This document shows positions 9,784-20,735 of a stretch of 64,000 bases of DNA, one piece after another. Both the position numbers and the translations under genes were made by a program. How positions within the stretch are numbered: the first letter of the stretch is position 1; every line of letters starts with the position of its first letter. Source of the DNA: Allobosea sp. WAO. Lineage in GTDB: Bacteria > Pseudomonadota > Alphaproteobacteria > Rhizobiales > Beijerinckiaceae. A model generated the notes under the pieces. That model was not told the origin of the DNA. It worked only from the letters and a program-made list of their open reading frames with translations, and did not search any database. The stretch is taken from positions 186,001-250,000 of the forward strand of contig NZ_JXTJ01000004.1 in assembly GCF_001509835.1 (NCBI RefSeq), written 5' to 3'.

Positions 9784-10296
9784 TCAGCCCGCCGCCTGCG
9801 CGAGGCGCTTCGCCCGGCGCTGGTCGAGAATGTTGCCGCCATCGCCATAGCCGCGCTGATAGCGCGCGCCGACATGGCTGAGCGCTCGCTGCCATTGCTC
9901 GGCCGGCTGGCGCCCGGCGCTGGAGGCCGGCAGCGCGATCTCGTCGAAGCCGCAGAACAGCGCATAGGCGAACTGGTCGACGATCAGCGGGCCGCTGGCG
10001 CGCAGCCTGCCGGTGAAACCGGCGCGCCGGAGCCGCCTCGCGAGGCTGAAGCCGCGCCCGTCGGAATAGGCGGGGAAGCCGATAGCGATCAGCGCAAGCT
10101 CCGGCAGAAGCGCCTCGATCTCGGCGATGGCGAGGCTGCCGGGAACGACGACGCCGATCTGCTGGCCCGGTACCCTGTTGGCGAGCGCTTCCGGCAGCGC
10201 CTCCCAGGGCACGAGGGCGAGCGGGATGTTGCCGATGGCGGCGCCATCGCTGTGTGTCCACGAGTCGGACGCGGGTCCGTTGCGGTCAAGCAGCAC
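9784..10296 (-). CDS. DUF934 family protein (sulfite reductase partner)
   Basis: A 170-residue soluble protein of the DUF934 type that accompanies ferredoxin-type sulfite reductase in alphaproteobacteria. Recognisable blocks are LALVPWEALPEAL, GVVVPGSLAIAEIEALLPELALIAIGFPAYSDGRGFSLARRLR and the end GARYQRGYGDGGNILDQRR. The start is a GTG at 10296, overlapping the reductase gene by 11 nt, with GGAG placed 7 nt upstream. Its biochemical role is not established; the strict linkage suggests a helper of assimilatory sulfite reduction. Confidence 0.85.
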   Translation of the reverse strand: MLLDRNGPASDSWTHSDGAAIGNIPLALVPWEALPEALANRVPGQQIGVVVPGSLAIAEIEALLPELALIAIGFPAYSDGRGFSLARRLRRAGFTGRLRASGPLIVDQFAYALFCGFDEIALPASSAGRQPAEQWQRALSHVGARYQRGYGDGGNILDQRRAKRLAQAAG

Positions 10297-11953
10297 GGTC
10301 GAGCTCCAGGAAAGCGGCCTTGAACGGAGCGAGGCCGAGGCGCCGGACATTCTCGATGAAGCTCTCGCCGGCTTGGCGCTGCTCCAGATAGACCGCGACG
10401 ATGCGTTCGATCGCATCCGGCACCTCCTCGGCGGCGAGGCCGGGGACGAGAATCTCGCCGATCGCCGCATCCTGGGTGGCGTCGCCGCCGAGCGTGATCT
10501 GGTAGGATTCGATACCGCGCTTCTCGAGGCCGAGAATGCCGATATGGCCGACATGGTGGTGGCCGCAGGCGTTGATGCAGCCGGAGATCTTGATGTTGAG
10601 CTCGCCGATCTCTTTCTGCCTCGTATCCTCGGCGAAGCGGCGGGCGATGGCCTGGGCGATCGGGATCGAACGCGCCGTGGCGAGTGCGCAATAGTCGAGG
10701 CCGGGGCAGGCGATGATATCGGTGATCAGACCGATATTGGCGCTCGAGAGCCCGGCTTCGCCGAGCCGGCGCCAGATCGCGAAGAGATCCGACAGCTTCA
10801 CATGCGGCAGGACGAGGTTCTGCGCATGGGTGACGCGGATCTCCGAGAAGGAGAACTCCTCGGCGAGATCGGCGACGAGCCGCATCTGTTCGCTGGTCGC
10901 GTCTCCCGGGGCTTCGCCGACCGGCTTGAGCGAGATCGTGATGGCCGCGTAGCCCGGCTGCTTGTGCGCGGTGGTGTTGACCTCGACCCAGCGGTCGAAA
11001 TCGGGATTGCCGGCCCGGGCCGTTTCCAGCGCCGTGCTCCTTTCCGGCAGCGCCCGGTAGGTGGGCGGAGCGAAATAGGCGGCGATGCGAGAGACCTCTG
11101 CGGGATCGGCATTGATCGAGGGGCCGTCGAGCTCGGCGAACTCCGCCTCGACGCGGCGGGTGAATTCCTCAAGGCCCGTCTCATGGACGAGGATCTTGAC
11201 CCTGGCCTTGTACTTGTTGTCGCGCCGGCCCTCGAGATTGTAGACCCGCATGATCGCCTCGAGATAGGCGAGCAGATCGGCCTTGGGCAGGTAGTCGCGC
11301 ACCACCTTGCCGATCATCGGCGTGCGCCCGAGGCCGCCGCCAACGCTGACCTCGTAGCAAGTCTCGTGCGTGTCCGGATGGCGGCGGATGCGCAGGCCGA
11401 TATCATGGGCCTTGATCACCGCCCGGTCCTGCTCGGCACCGGTCACCGCGATCTTGAACTTGCGCGGCAAGTAGCTGAACTCGGGATGCTGCGACGACCA
11501 TTGCCGGATCAGTTCGGCGGTCGGGCGCGGATCCTCGATCTCGTCGCGCGCGATGCCGGCGAAATGGTCGGCCGTGACATTGCGAATGCAGTTGCCGGAG
11601 GTCTGGATGCAATGCATCTCGACATCGGCGAGCAGGCCGAGGATCTCGGGCACGTCGCGCAGCTTCGGCCAGTTGAACTGCAGGTTGGTACGCGTCGTGA
11701 AATGGCCGTAGCCGCGGTCGTAGCGCTCGCCGATCAGCGCGAGCTGCCGGAGTTGGCGCGAAGACAGCGTGCCATAGGGAATGGCGATCCGCAGCATGTA
11801 GGCATGGAGCTGGAGATAGACGCCGTTCTTCAGCCGCAACGGCTTGAACTCGTCCTCGGTCAGCGAGCCGTCGAGGCGGCGGGCGACTTGGTCGCTGAAC
11901 TGCTCCACCCGCTCGCGCACGAAGCGCTCGTCGAATTCGTCGTAACGATACAT
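10286..11953 (-). CDS. cysI: assimilatory sulfite (nitrite/sulfite) reductase, siroheme/[4Fe-4S] hemoprotein
   Basis: A 555-residue reductase that converts sulfite to sulfide using siroheme coupled to a [4Fe-4S] cluster. The cluster motifs are CPGLDYC (CX5C) and CINAC (CX3C) in KISGCINACGHHHVGHIGILG. The siroheme-side motif TSGNCIRNVTADHFAG and the duplicated ferredoxin-like halves (YGHFTTRTNLQFNWPKL) are also visible. Linkage to siroheme synthase, DUF934 and sulfate uptake favours sulfite over nitrite. It starts 3 bp after the DUF2849 stop. Confidence 0.93.
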   Translation of the reverse strand: MYRYDEFDERFVRERVEQFSDQVARRLDGSLTEDEFKPLRLKNGVYLQLHAYMLRIAIPYGTLSSRQLRQLALIGERYDRGYGHFTTRTNLQFNWPKLRDVPEILGLLADVEMHCIQTSGNCIRNVTADHFAGIARDEIEDPRPTAELIRQWSSQHPEFSYLPRKFKIAVTGAEQDRAVIKAHDIGLRIRRHPDTHETCYEVSVGGGLGRTPMIGKVVRDYLPKADLLAYLEAIMRVYNLEGRRDNKYKARVKILVHETGLEEFTRRVEAEFAELDGPSINADPAEVSRIAAYFAPPTYRALPERSTALETARAGNPDFDRWVEVNTTAHKQPGYAAITISLKPVGEAPGDATSEQMRLVADLAEEFSFSEIRVTHAQNLVLPHVKLSDLFAIWRRLGEAGLSSANIGLITDIIACPGLDYCALATARSIPIAQAIARRFAEDTRQKEIGELNIKISGCINACGHHHVGHIGILGLEKRGIESYQITLGGDATQDAAIGEILVPGLAAEEVPDAIERIVAVYLEQRQAGESFIENVRRLGLAPFKAAFLELDRAA

Positions 11954-11956
11954 CTG

Positions 11957-12313
11957 TCAGGCCCTCTGGCCGGAAGGCGCAATGCCTTCGCCTGCCTGCT
12001 TGCCGAGATCCCGGCGATTGCTGGGTCCGAGCGTCTTCATCCGCTCGCGGTAATGGCGCGGCACCGGGCGGCCGGTGCTCGTCTCGACGTCGACGAGATA
12101 GGCGTCGACGACGCGCTGCGCCGCGAACTCGGACACGGCGAAGGCTTCCAGACGCTCGGCGCCGGTATCATCGTCGGCGACGAGCGCCAGCGCCGGGTCG
12201 CGCGTCCAGGCCAGCGTTTCACCTGCCGCGGAGGCGAAGACGACATCGCCGTCGAGCAGGTCGTTGGCGAGCAGGATTGCGGGCAGGGCGGGGCGCTTCG
12301 CTACGGCCGCCAT
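11957..12313 (-). CDS. DUF2849 family protein, first gene of sulfite reductase operon
   Basis: A 118-residue protein whose first half (PAILLANDLLDGDVVFASAAGETLAWTRDPALALVADD) fits DUF2849, which typically precedes sulfite reductase in Rhizobiales. The second half (VVDAYLVDVETSTGRPVPRHYRERMKTLGPSNRRDLGKQAG) is basic. An ATG at 12313 follows a GTG codon and an AGGGGGG ribosome binding site. It is the promoter-proximal gene of the operon. No catalytic residues are apparent. Confidence 0.85.
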   Translation of the reverse strand: MAAVAKRPALPAILLANDLLDGDVVFASAAGETLAWTRDPALALVADDDTGAERLEAFAVSEFAAQRVVDAYLVDVETSTGRPVPRHYRERMKTLGPSNRRDLGKQAGEGIAPSGQRA

Positions 12314-12390
12314 CACGCCCCCCTGCCGTTTCGGCGGGGTGCGATATGCACGCGATCGATCGGATTCTGACGGGGCACTGGCGCTCGCTA

Positions 12391-12408
12391 CGTTCGCTAT
12401 TACGAACG
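12391..12408. promoter_or_regulatory. palindrome in the promoter region of the sulfur operon
   Basis: CGTTCG-N6-CGAACG is a perfect 6-bp-arm inverted repeat about 80 bp upstream of the DUF2849 start. A further half-site CGAACG lies at 12424-12429, exactly 21 bp (two helical turns) from the second arm. It sits in the more AT-rich part of the 226-bp gap between kdpE and the sulfur operon, where a transcription factor sensing sulfur status would be expected. This is inference from position and symmetry only. Confidence 0.4.
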
Positions 12409-12539
12409 CTGAAAATAAACTGGCGAACGGCCTCCATCAATTCACGTTGGATAGTGTGATTTTTCTTATTTCCGTTCCAATGTGGGAAATTCCTCTTTCG
12501 AGGCTCCTTCGCTGAACGGGCGGGTAGACCGATCTTTCG

Positions 12540-13235
12540 TCAGGCGAGGCCGCCTAGCCGGTAGCCGACACCGGGCTCTGTCTCGATCAGACGGGGAGTC
12601 GAGGGATCGTCCTCGAGCTTCTGGCGCAACTGACCGATGAAGACCCGCAAGTACTGCACGTCGTGCTCATGGGCAGGGCCCCAGACGGCGGTCAGGATCT
12701 GCTTGTGCGTCAGCACGCGGCCATGGCCGCCGGCGAGGCAGGCCAGCAGGTCGTACTCTTTCGGTGACAGCTTGACGGGATTGCCGGCGCGGCTGATCCG
12801 GCGGTTGACCAGATCGATCTCGACGCTGCCGGCGACCAGCACCGGTTCGGCGCCCTGGCGCTCGATGCGGTGGCGCAGCGCGACGCGCAGTCGGGCCAGC
12901 AATTCGCCGACACCGAAGGGCTTTTCGACATAGTCGTCGGCGCCGGCGTCGAGCGCGTCGATCTTCTCGGTCTCGCGGTCGCGGGCCGAGAGGATGATCA
13001 CCGGGCCGTCATAGAAGGCGCGCGCCTTGGCCAGCGCCTCCTTGCCGTCCATGTCGGGCAGGCCGAGATCGAGAACGACGGCGTCGGGCGGCTTGCGGGC
13101 GATTTCGCGCAGGCCCGCCGTGGCATCGTCGGCGCGGATCGGCTCGTAGCCGGCGGCATCGAGCGCGGGCCCGAGGAAGCGATGGATCTGCGGCTCGTCG
13201 TCGATGACGAGTATGCGGGGGCGGAAGGCGGTCAT
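12540..13235 (-). CDS. kdpE: KdpE response regulator
   Basis: A 231-residue OmpR/PhoB-type regulator of the potassium transport operon. The receiver domain has the acidic pair DDE (12-14) and phospho-acceptor D56 (VVLDLGLPDMDG), with the conserved Lys in YVEKPFG. The C-terminal winged helix (LSPKEYDLLACLAGGHGRVLTHKQILTAVWGPAHEHDVQYLRVFIGQLRQKLE) is typical of KdpE. It overlaps the end of kdpD by 4 nt. Confidence 0.96.
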   Translation of the reverse strand: MTAFRPRILVIDDEPQIHRFLGPALDAAGYEPIRADDATAGLREIARKPPDAVVLDLGLPDMDGKEALAKARAFYDGPVIILSARDRETEKIDALDAGADDYVEKPFGVGELLARLRVALRHRIERQGAEPVLVAGSVEIDLVNRRISRAGNPVKLSPKEYDLLACLAGGHGRVLTHKQILTAVWGPAHEHDVQYLRVFIGQLRQKLEDDPSTPRLIETEPGVGYRLGGLA

Positions 13236-15958
13236 GCTTTGGGTTCTCCGCCCGCAATGTCCTTGCGCAGGCTGATCAGGATACGGGTGCCACCCTTCGA
13301 GCCGTCGGGCCGCTCGCGGATCGGGCTGGCGGCGGCGATGCGCCCGCCCATGGCCTCGACGAAACCCTTCGCGATGGCAAGGCCGAGGCCGGCGCCCTTG
13401 CCGCGCTCGCCGCCGCGATCGATCGCTTCTTCGAGCCGGCGGAACTTCTCGAAGACCCGTTCCAGCTCGGCGGTCGGAATGCCGCGCCCCTCGTCCTCGA
13501 TCGAGATCACGACATTGCCGCGGTCCTCATAGGCCGCCGTCTCGATCAGCGCACCATCCTCGCTATAGGCGATGGCGTTCTCGAGGATGTTGACCAGCAC
13601 CTGTTCGAGCAGGACGGGGTCGGCCCTGACCATCGAGAGCTCGGCAGGGAAATCGCGCAGCGCCCGCCGCTCGCCGAGGCGACGCGCGACGCGCGCGAGC
13701 GCCGCGGCGATGACGTCGCGGACATCGATCCAATCCCGGCGCGCCACCAGCGCACCGCCTTCCAGCTTCGTCATGTCGAGGAGGTCGCCGACATAACGGT
13801 TGAGCCGCTCTGCTTCCTCTCGGATCGAGAGCAGGAGGTCGTCGCGGACGGCGGACTTCATGCCCTTGCCATAGTCGATCAAGGTGGTCGCCGAGCCGAG
13901 CACGGTCGCCAGCGGCGTACGCAGGTCGTGGCTGACCGAATTGAGTAGTGCCGCGCGCAAACGGTCGCTGCGGCGCAGGGCTTCGGCATCGACGGCCGCG
14001 GCGGCGAGCTCGGCGCGCTCGATCGCGATCGCGCCCTGGTCGAGCAGGGCGAGCGCGAAACGCTCGTTTTCGGCAGTCGCAAGCGCGCTCGGCTCGAAGC
14101 CCACGACGCCTGAGCGCAAGCGCACCCCCTGCAGCGCGCGGAAGGTCCAGCCGGCATTCGGCAAGGTGCCGGTGCCGGCGCCAGCAGGCTCGCCACGGTT
14201 CCAGGTCCAGCGCGCGGCGGTCATATCGGCGGTCGAGAGCGGTTCCAGATCCGGGGCGCCCGCGGTCGCGGCGATCTCGCCGCCATCGGTCGGCAACAGG
14301 ACCACGACCTTGCCCGAGGTCGCGGCCGAGACCTGCTCGGCGAGGATCGCCGCGGCGTCCTCCTTGCGGGCGGCGCCGGAGAGGCGGCGGCTGGCGGCGA
14401 GCAGGGCGGTGATGGCCGAGGCGCGCCTTGCCGTAGCCGTCGCCTGGTCGCGGACACGGCCGGTCAGGCTGCCCGTCGTCATGGCCACGGCGAAGAAGAC
14501 GAGGAAGGTCAGGAGGTCGGCCGGGTGGCCGATCCAGAAGGACAAGCGCGGCTGCAGGAAGAAGAAATTGTACGCGAAGGCGGCGAGCGCCGCCGCCGTC
14601 ACGGCCGGCCAAAGCCCGAAGGCGAGGCCCGAGCCGAGGGCGCTGACCATGAACAGCATGGCGAGATTGGCGTTCTCGACATGCCGGTCGAGCAGGGCAG
14701 CGAGGCCGACCGCGGCGCCGACCATGGCGATGGCGCCGACATGACCGCGCCATTGGAACTTTGATTTCGGGCCCGGGAAGGCGGGAGCTGCGGCCGGCGC
14801 AGCGACCGTCTCGGTGATGATGTGGAGTGCTGCGCCGTTCTGCGCCTTCAGCAGTTCCGGGGCGAGCGAGCGGCGCAGCCAGGCTCGCCAGCCGCGGCGA
14901 TGTGATTTGCCGACCACGATCTGGGTAACGTTGTTGCGCCTGGCATAGTCGAGCACGGCGCCAACGAGATCATCGCCATTGAGGACGACGGTCGTTCCGC
15001 CGAGCTGCTCGGCGAGCTTCAGGGCCTCGACGAGCGGCGCGCCCCGGCCGGGATCGCCATCTGCGCGGTTCGGGCGCTCGACATGGGCGACCGTCCAGGG
15101 CGCGTCCATCATCATGTCGGAGAGCCGCCTTCCGGCGCGAACCAGCGGGCCGGCCATGGCGTCGGGGCCGATCAGAACGAGGATGCGCTCGCCGGCCGCC
15201 CAGGGCCCCTCGACGCCGGCGCGCTTCATCGCCAGGCTGAGCTGGTCGTCGACGGTCTGCGCCGCCCGGCGCAAGGCGAGCTCGCGCAGCGCGGTCAGGT
15301 TCTCGGGCTTGAAGAAATTGCTGGCGGCGAGCCGCGCTGTCTCGGGCAGGTAGACCTTGCCCTCGTCCATGCGCTGGCGCAGCTCGGTCGGCGTGATGTC
15401 GATCAGCTCGATCTCGTCAGCGCGGCTGAGCGCGCTGTCCGGCACCGTCTCGCGTTGACGCACGCCGGTGATCTTCCAGATGACCTCGACCAGGCTTTCG
15501 AGGTGCTGGACGTTGAGCGTGGTCCAGACGTCGATGCCGGCCTGAAGCAGCTCCTCGACATCCTGCCAGCGCTTGGGATGCCGGCTGCCGGGCGCATTGG
15601 AATGGGCGTATTCGTCGACCAGCAGCAGCCGCGGTTTGCAGGCGAGCGCCGCGTCGAGATCGAACTCCATGAGGATACGGCCGCGATGCTCGATCGGCCG
15701 CCGCGCCATGACCTCCAGCCCGTCGAGCAGCGCTTCGGTCTCGCGCCGGCCATGGGTCTCGACGACGCCGACCAGCACCTCGCCATGCTCCGCCTGAGCG
15801 CGGCGCCCCTGCGTCAGCATCTCGTACGTCTTGCCGACGCCCGGCGCCATGCCGAGAAAGATCTTCAGCCGGCCGCGCTTGCCGCGGCCGGCCGATGACA
15901 GCAGGGCGTCCGGGTCCGGGCGACCCGCCTCGCGGAACTGGGATTCGTCGCTGGCCAT
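13232..15958 (-). CDS. kdpD: KdpD sensor histidine kinase
   Basis: A 908-residue potassium/osmotic sensor kinase. The N-terminal KdpD domain has a P-loop (GMAPGVGKT) and the DEYAHSNAPGSRHPKRWQDVEELL block; a Usp-like domain follows. About four membrane spans lie in the middle (AIAMVGAAVGLAALLD to LLTFLVFFAVAMTTG), then a GAF-like region. The kinase core has the H-box SHDLRTPLA and ATP-binding motifs NAIAY, DEGRGIP and GLGLAIAKGF. The start at 15958 (MASDESQFRE) was taken; an ATG 21 nt upstream is also possible. It lies downstream of kdpC in the same operon. Confidence 0.96.
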   Translation of the reverse strand: MASDESQFREAGRPDPDALLSSAGRGKRGRLKIFLGMAPGVGKTYEMLTQGRRAQAEHGEVLVGVVETHGRRETEALLDGLEVMARRPIEHRGRILMEFDLDAALACKPRLLLVDEYAHSNAPGSRHPKRWQDVEELLQAGIDVWTTLNVQHLESLVEVIWKITGVRQRETVPDSALSRADEIELIDITPTELRQRMDEGKVYLPETARLAASNFFKPENLTALRELALRRAAQTVDDQLSLAMKRAGVEGPWAAGERILVLIGPDAMAGPLVRAGRRLSDMMMDAPWTVAHVERPNRADGDPGRGAPLVEALKLAEQLGGTTVVLNGDDLVGAVLDYARRNNVTQIVVGKSHRRGWRAWLRRSLAPELLKAQNGAALHIITETVAAPAAAPAFPGPKSKFQWRGHVGAIAMVGAAVGLAALLDRHVENANLAMLFMVSALGSGLAFGLWPAVTAAALAAFAYNFFFLQPRLSFWIGHPADLLTFLVFFAVAMTTGSLTGRVRDQATATARRASAITALLAASRRLSGAARKEDAAAILAEQVSAATSGKVVVLLPTDGGEIAATAGAPDLEPLSTADMTAARWTWNRGEPAGAGTGTLPNAGWTFRALQGVRLRSGVVGFEPSALATAENERFALALLDQGAIAIERAELAAAAVDAEALRRSDRLRAALLNSVSHDLRTPLATVLGSATTLIDYGKGMKSAVRDDLLLSIREEAERLNRYVGDLLDMTKLEGGALVARRDWIDVRDVIAAALARVARRLGERRALRDFPAELSMVRADPVLLEQVLVNILENAIAYSEDGALIETAAYEDRGNVVISIEDEGRGIPTAELERVFEKFRRLEEAIDRGGERGKGAGLGLAIAKGFVEAMGGRIAAASPIRERPDGSKGGTRILISLRKDIAGGEPKA

Positions 15959-15983
15959 TACCCGGACGTTCTCAACCATCTTT

Positions 15984-16026
15984 CATGGTCACCCCGGGCC
16001 TGCGCTTCGCTCGGCCCGGGACGACC
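15984..16026. repeat. palindromic REP-like element between kdpC and kdpD
   Basis: CCCGGGCC (15993-16000) pairs with GGCCCGGG (16013-16020) around the loop TGCGCTTCGCTC, with outer GGTC/GACC arms at 15987-15990 and 16023-16026. The form 'CCCGGGCCTGCGCTTCGCTC' resembles the dispersed intergenic palindromes common in Bosea/Bradyrhizobium-type genomes. It may attenuate transcription between kdpC and kdpD. Confidence 0.5.
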
Positions 16027-16049
16027 AAACCTATAACCTGTTTCTGATG

Positions 16050-16631
16050 CTAGCGCTGCGGCTGAGGCCAGCGCGCGTCGAGCGCCAGATTGGTCGCGAG
16101 CACGTTGACGCGCGGCTCGCCGAGCACGCCGAAGGTCGAGCCCTCGGTGTTGGCGGCGATCACTGCCAGCACCTCGGCCGGCTGGGCCTTGCGGGCGGCG
16201 GCGATGCGCGCGACCTGCCGGGCCGCATAGGCCGGCGAGATGTGGGGATCGAGCCCCGAGGCGGAGGCAGTGACCGCGTCGACCGGGATCGGCCCAGCCG
16301 CCTCGGCCCGCAAGGTCTCGGCTTCGACCTTGATACGGGCTGCGAGATCCTCGTTCAGCGGGCCGAGATTCGAGCCCGAGGACGAGGACGCATCGTAGCC
16401 GTCCTTGCCGGCGGCGGAGGGGCGGGGACGTAGATAGGCCTCGCCCTTGAAGTTCTGGCCGATCCATTGCGAGCCGACGACCACGCCGTTCGCGTTGCGG
16501 ACCAGCGAGCCGCCGGCCTGGGCCGGGAACAGCGCCTGGGCGAGGCCGGTCACGCCAAGCGGATAGGCGAGACCGAGCAGCAGGGAGAAGAAGACCATCG
16601 AGACGATGGCAGGGCGCAAATGGGAAGTCAT
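16050..16631 (-). CDS. kdpC: potassium-transporting ATPase subunit KdpC
   Basis: A 193-residue single-span protein that joins KdpA and KdpB in the high-affinity K+ pump. One membrane helix lies at about 10-32 (IVSMVFFSLLLGLAYPLGVTGLAQ). The conserved blocks ANGVVVGSQWIGQNF, YLRPRPSAAG, YDASSSSGSNLGPLN, PVDAVTASASGLDPHISPAYAARQVARIA follow. Normal length. It comes 22 bp after kdpB. Confidence 0.96.
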   Translation of the reverse strand: MTSHLRPAIVSMVFFSLLLGLAYPLGVTGLAQALFPAQAGGSLVRNANGVVVGSQWIGQNFKGEAYLRPRPSAAGKDGYDASSSSGSNLGPLNEDLAARIKVEAETLRAEAAGPIPVDAVTASASGLDPHISPAYAARQVARIAAARKAQPAEVLAVIAANTEGSTFGVLGEPRVNVLATNLALDARWPQPQR

Positions 16632-16653
16632 GACCTTTGTCCTTTCCCGCAGC

Positions 16654-18705
16654 TCAGGCGAGCCCGAGCGCTGAAACGAGCATATCGATCAGCTTGATAC
16701 CGACGAAGGGAGCGATCAGCCCGCCGATGCCGTAGAGGGTGAGGTTGCGCGAAAGCAGCTTGGCCGCGCCAATCGCCCGGTAGCGCACGCCGCGCAGCGC
16801 CAGCGGGATCAGTGCGACGATGACCAGCGCGTTGAAGATCACCGCCGAGAGGATTGCGCTCTGCGGGCTCGACAGGCCCATGACGTTGAGCGCCCCCAGA
16901 GCCGGCAGCGAGACGACGAACAGGGCCGGGATGATGGCGAAGTACTTCGCCACGTCATTGGCGATCGAGAAGGTGGTGAGCGCACCGCGGGTGATCAGCA
17001 GCTGCTTGCCGACCTCGACGATCTCCAGGACCTTGGTCGGGTCGCTGTCGAGGTCGACCATGTTGCCGGCTTCACGCGCAGCTTGGGCGCCGGTCTGCAT
17101 GGCGACGCCGACATCGGCCTGGGCGAGCGCCGGGGCGTCGTTGGCGCCGTCGCCGCACATGGCGACGAGGCGGCCCTTGGCCTGCTCGGCGCGGATGATG
17201 CGCAGCTTATCCTCGGGCGTCGCCTCGGCAAGGAAGTCGTCGACGCCGGCCTCCGAGGCGATCGCTGCGGCGGTGACCGGGTTATCGCCGGTGATCATCA
17301 CCGTGCGAACGCCCATGCGGCGCAGATCGGCGAAGCGTTCCTTGACGCCCGGCTTCACCACATCCTTGAGGTGAATGATGCCGGCGAGCGCGCCGTTTTC
17401 GCTGACCGCGAGCGGCGTGCCGCCCGAGCGGGCGATGGCGTCGACCGCCTGGCGCAGTTCCGCCGGAACCTGCGCTTCGCTGAGGTCGAGCGTCCTGATC
17501 ACGGCATCGACGGCACCCTTGCGCCAGGACATCTTGCCAGCGTCCTTGCCGTCATAGTCGAGGCCGGACTGACGGGTCATGGCGCTGAACGGGATGGCGT
17601 TTGCCCCGCTCGGAATCTCGGCGGTGACGCCGAGGCCGCGGGCGAGATCGACGATCGACCGACCTTCCGGCGTCTCGTCGGCGAGCGAGGCCATCAGGGC
17701 GGCGCGCAGGGCCGCTTCCGGGCGCATGCCGGGAGCGGGAATGACCTCGACGGCCATGCGGTTGCCGAAGGTGATGGTGCCGGTCTTGTCGAGCAATAGC
17801 GTGTCGACGTCGCCGGCGGCCTCGACGGCGCGGCCAGAGGTGGCGAGCACATTGACCTTCAAGAGCCGGTCCATGCCGGCGATGCCGACGGCGCTGAGCA
17901 GGCCGCCGATCGTGGTCGGGATCAACGTGACGAAGAGGGCGCCGAGCACCATCGGGTCGAGCGAGACGCCCGAGAAGGCGCCGAGCCCGGTCAGCGTCAC
18001 CACTGCGATCAGGAAGACTAGGGTGAGGCCGGCGAGCAGCACGGCGAGCGCCAGCTCGTTAGGCGTCTTGCGACGGTCGGCGCCCTCGACCATCGCGATC
18101 ATCCGATCGAGGAAGGAGGAGCCCGGACGCGAGGTGACCCGGACCTTGATCCAGTCGGAGACGACGGTGGTGCCGCCGGTGACGGCCGAGCGGTCGCCAC
18201 CGCTCTCGCGGATGACCGGCGCGGATTCTCCGGTGATGGCGGCCTCGTTCACCGAGGCGACACCCTCGACGATCTCGCCATCGGCTGGGATGACGTCGCC
18301 GGCCTCGACCAGGACGATGTCGTCCGGCGCGAGCTCGTGCGCCGGCGTCGGGATGATAGCATTGCGCGAGGCGTCGATGATCAGCTTGGCCTTGGTCGTG
18401 ACGCGGGTGGCGCGCAGCGAATCCGCCGCGGCCTTGCCGCGCCCCTCGGCGATCGCCTCGGCGAAGTTGGCGAAGAGCACGGTGAGCCAGAGCCAGACGG
18501 CGATCTGGATGGCGAAGCCCGCGGGCTGGCCGCCGGTGATGGCGACCGCGGCCGAGACCGTGGCCAGCATGGCCACAACCTCGGTGGCGAGGATCACCGG
18601 ATTGCCGGCGAGCGCGCGCGGGTCGAGCTTGGTAAAGGCGCTCTTCAGGGCCGTCATGATGACGGCTTGGTTGAAGGCACCGGATCTGGCGAGAGATACA
18701 CTCAT
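16654..18705 (-). CDS. kdpB: potassium-transporting P-type ATPase subunit KdpB
   Basis: The 683-residue catalytic subunit of the Kdp pump. The phosphorylated aspartate is D306 in DKTGTIT; the TGES loop ([15 protein letters not shown]) and hinge motif [19 protein letters not shown] are intact. Several membrane spans flank the cytoplasmic domains. The start [13 protein letters not shown] at 18705 is set by the family opening and the 20-bp gap after kdpA. The same frame stays open backwards through kdpA, but that is chance; the two are separate genes. Confidence 0.97.
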   Translation of the reverse strand: MSVSLARSGAFNQAVIMTALKSAFTKLDPRALAGNPVILATEVVAMLATVSAAVAITGGQPAGFAIQIAVWLWLTVLFANFAEAIAEGRGKAAADSLRATRVTTKAKLIIDASRNAIIPTPAHELAPDDIVLVEAGDVIPADGEIVEGVASVNEAAITGESAPVIRESGGDRSAVTGGTTVVSDWIKVRVTSRPGSSFLDRMIAMVEGADRRKTPNELALAVLLAGLTLVFLIAVVTLTGLGAFSGVSLDPMVLGALFVTLIPTTIGGLLSAVGIAGMDRLLKVNVLATSGRAVEAAGDVDTLLLDKTGTITFGNRMAVEVIPAPGMRPEAALRAALMASLADETPEGRSIVDLARGLGVTAEIPSGANAIPFSAMTRQSGLDYDGKDAGKMSWRKGAVDAVIRTLDLSEAQVPAELRQAVDAIARSGGTPLAVSENGALAGIIHLKDVVKPGVKERFADLRRMGVRTVMITGDNPVTAAAIASEAGVDDFLAEATPEDKLRIIRAEQAKGRLVAMCGDGANDAPALAQADVGVAMQTGAQAAREAGNMVDLDSDPTKVLEIVEVGKQLLITRGALTTFSIANDVAKYFAIIPALFVVSLPALGALNVMGLSSPQSAILSAVIFNALVIVALIPLALRGVRYRAIGAAKLLSRNLTLYGIGGLIAPFVGIKLIDMLVSALGLA

Positions 18706-18725
18706 GAATGCGTTCTTTCGTTGGC

Positions 18726-20435
<1,710 letters not shown>

Positions 20436-20460
20436 GCGAGGTCTCCTTTGTTCTCGAAGT

Positions 20461-20547
20461 TCAGAAGCGGTCGGGGCGCAGCAGCGCGGCGACCATGTAG
20501 ACCGCGAGCCCGAGGGCCGCGGCGGCGTAGAGGATGGTGAGCGCCAT
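20461..20547 (-). CDS. kdpF: KdpF, small subunit of the potassium pump
   Basis: A 28-residue hydrophobic peptide ([28 protein letters not shown]) with the typical KdpF ending LRP(D/E)RF. KdpF stabilises the KdpABC complex in the membrane. It sits between the 27-residue peptide gene (5 bp upstream) and kdpA, in the canonical position. Confidence 0.93.
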   Translation of the reverse strand: MALTILYAAAALGLAVYMVAALLRPDRF

Positions 20548-20552
20548 GGTCG

Positions 20553-20636
20553 TCAGACCTTGCGCAGCAGCGCCGCATAGAGGCCGAAAAGCGCAAAGGC
20601 TCCGGTCCCAAGCGCGAAGAAAAAGATGTCGGCCAT
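20553..20636 (-). CDS. 27-aa membrane micropeptide leading the kdp operon
   Basis: A 27-residue frame encoding one hydrophobic helix, beginning MADIFFFALGTGAFALFGLY and ending with basic residues (LLRKV). It lies 5 bp before kdpF on the same strand. Similar tiny ORFs precede kdpF/kdpA in other proteobacteria, so I consider it a genuine gene, perhaps a second small Kdp subunit. There is no direct functional evidence. Confidence 0.6.
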   Translation of the reverse strand: MADIFFFALGTGAFALFGLYAALLRKV

Positions 20637-20735
20637 ATCGGTCTCCAGCCTGTGTTTCAGACCGGAGATGTGGGGGCGGGCCGGGTAAGCGTTCGAGCGG
20701 GAAGGGCCGTGAAGGGCATAAGGGCGGCGTAAAGA
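20637..20735 (-). promoter_or_regulatory. kdp operon promoter region
   Basis: A 99-bp gap between the kdp operon and the upstream hypothetical gene, where the KdpE-controlled promoter should lie. On the plus strand three loosely repeated heptamers (CGTGAAG at 20708, CATAAGG at 20717, CGTAAAG at 20728) are candidates for KdpE half-sites. Symmetry is poor and this is inference from position. Confidence 0.3.
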
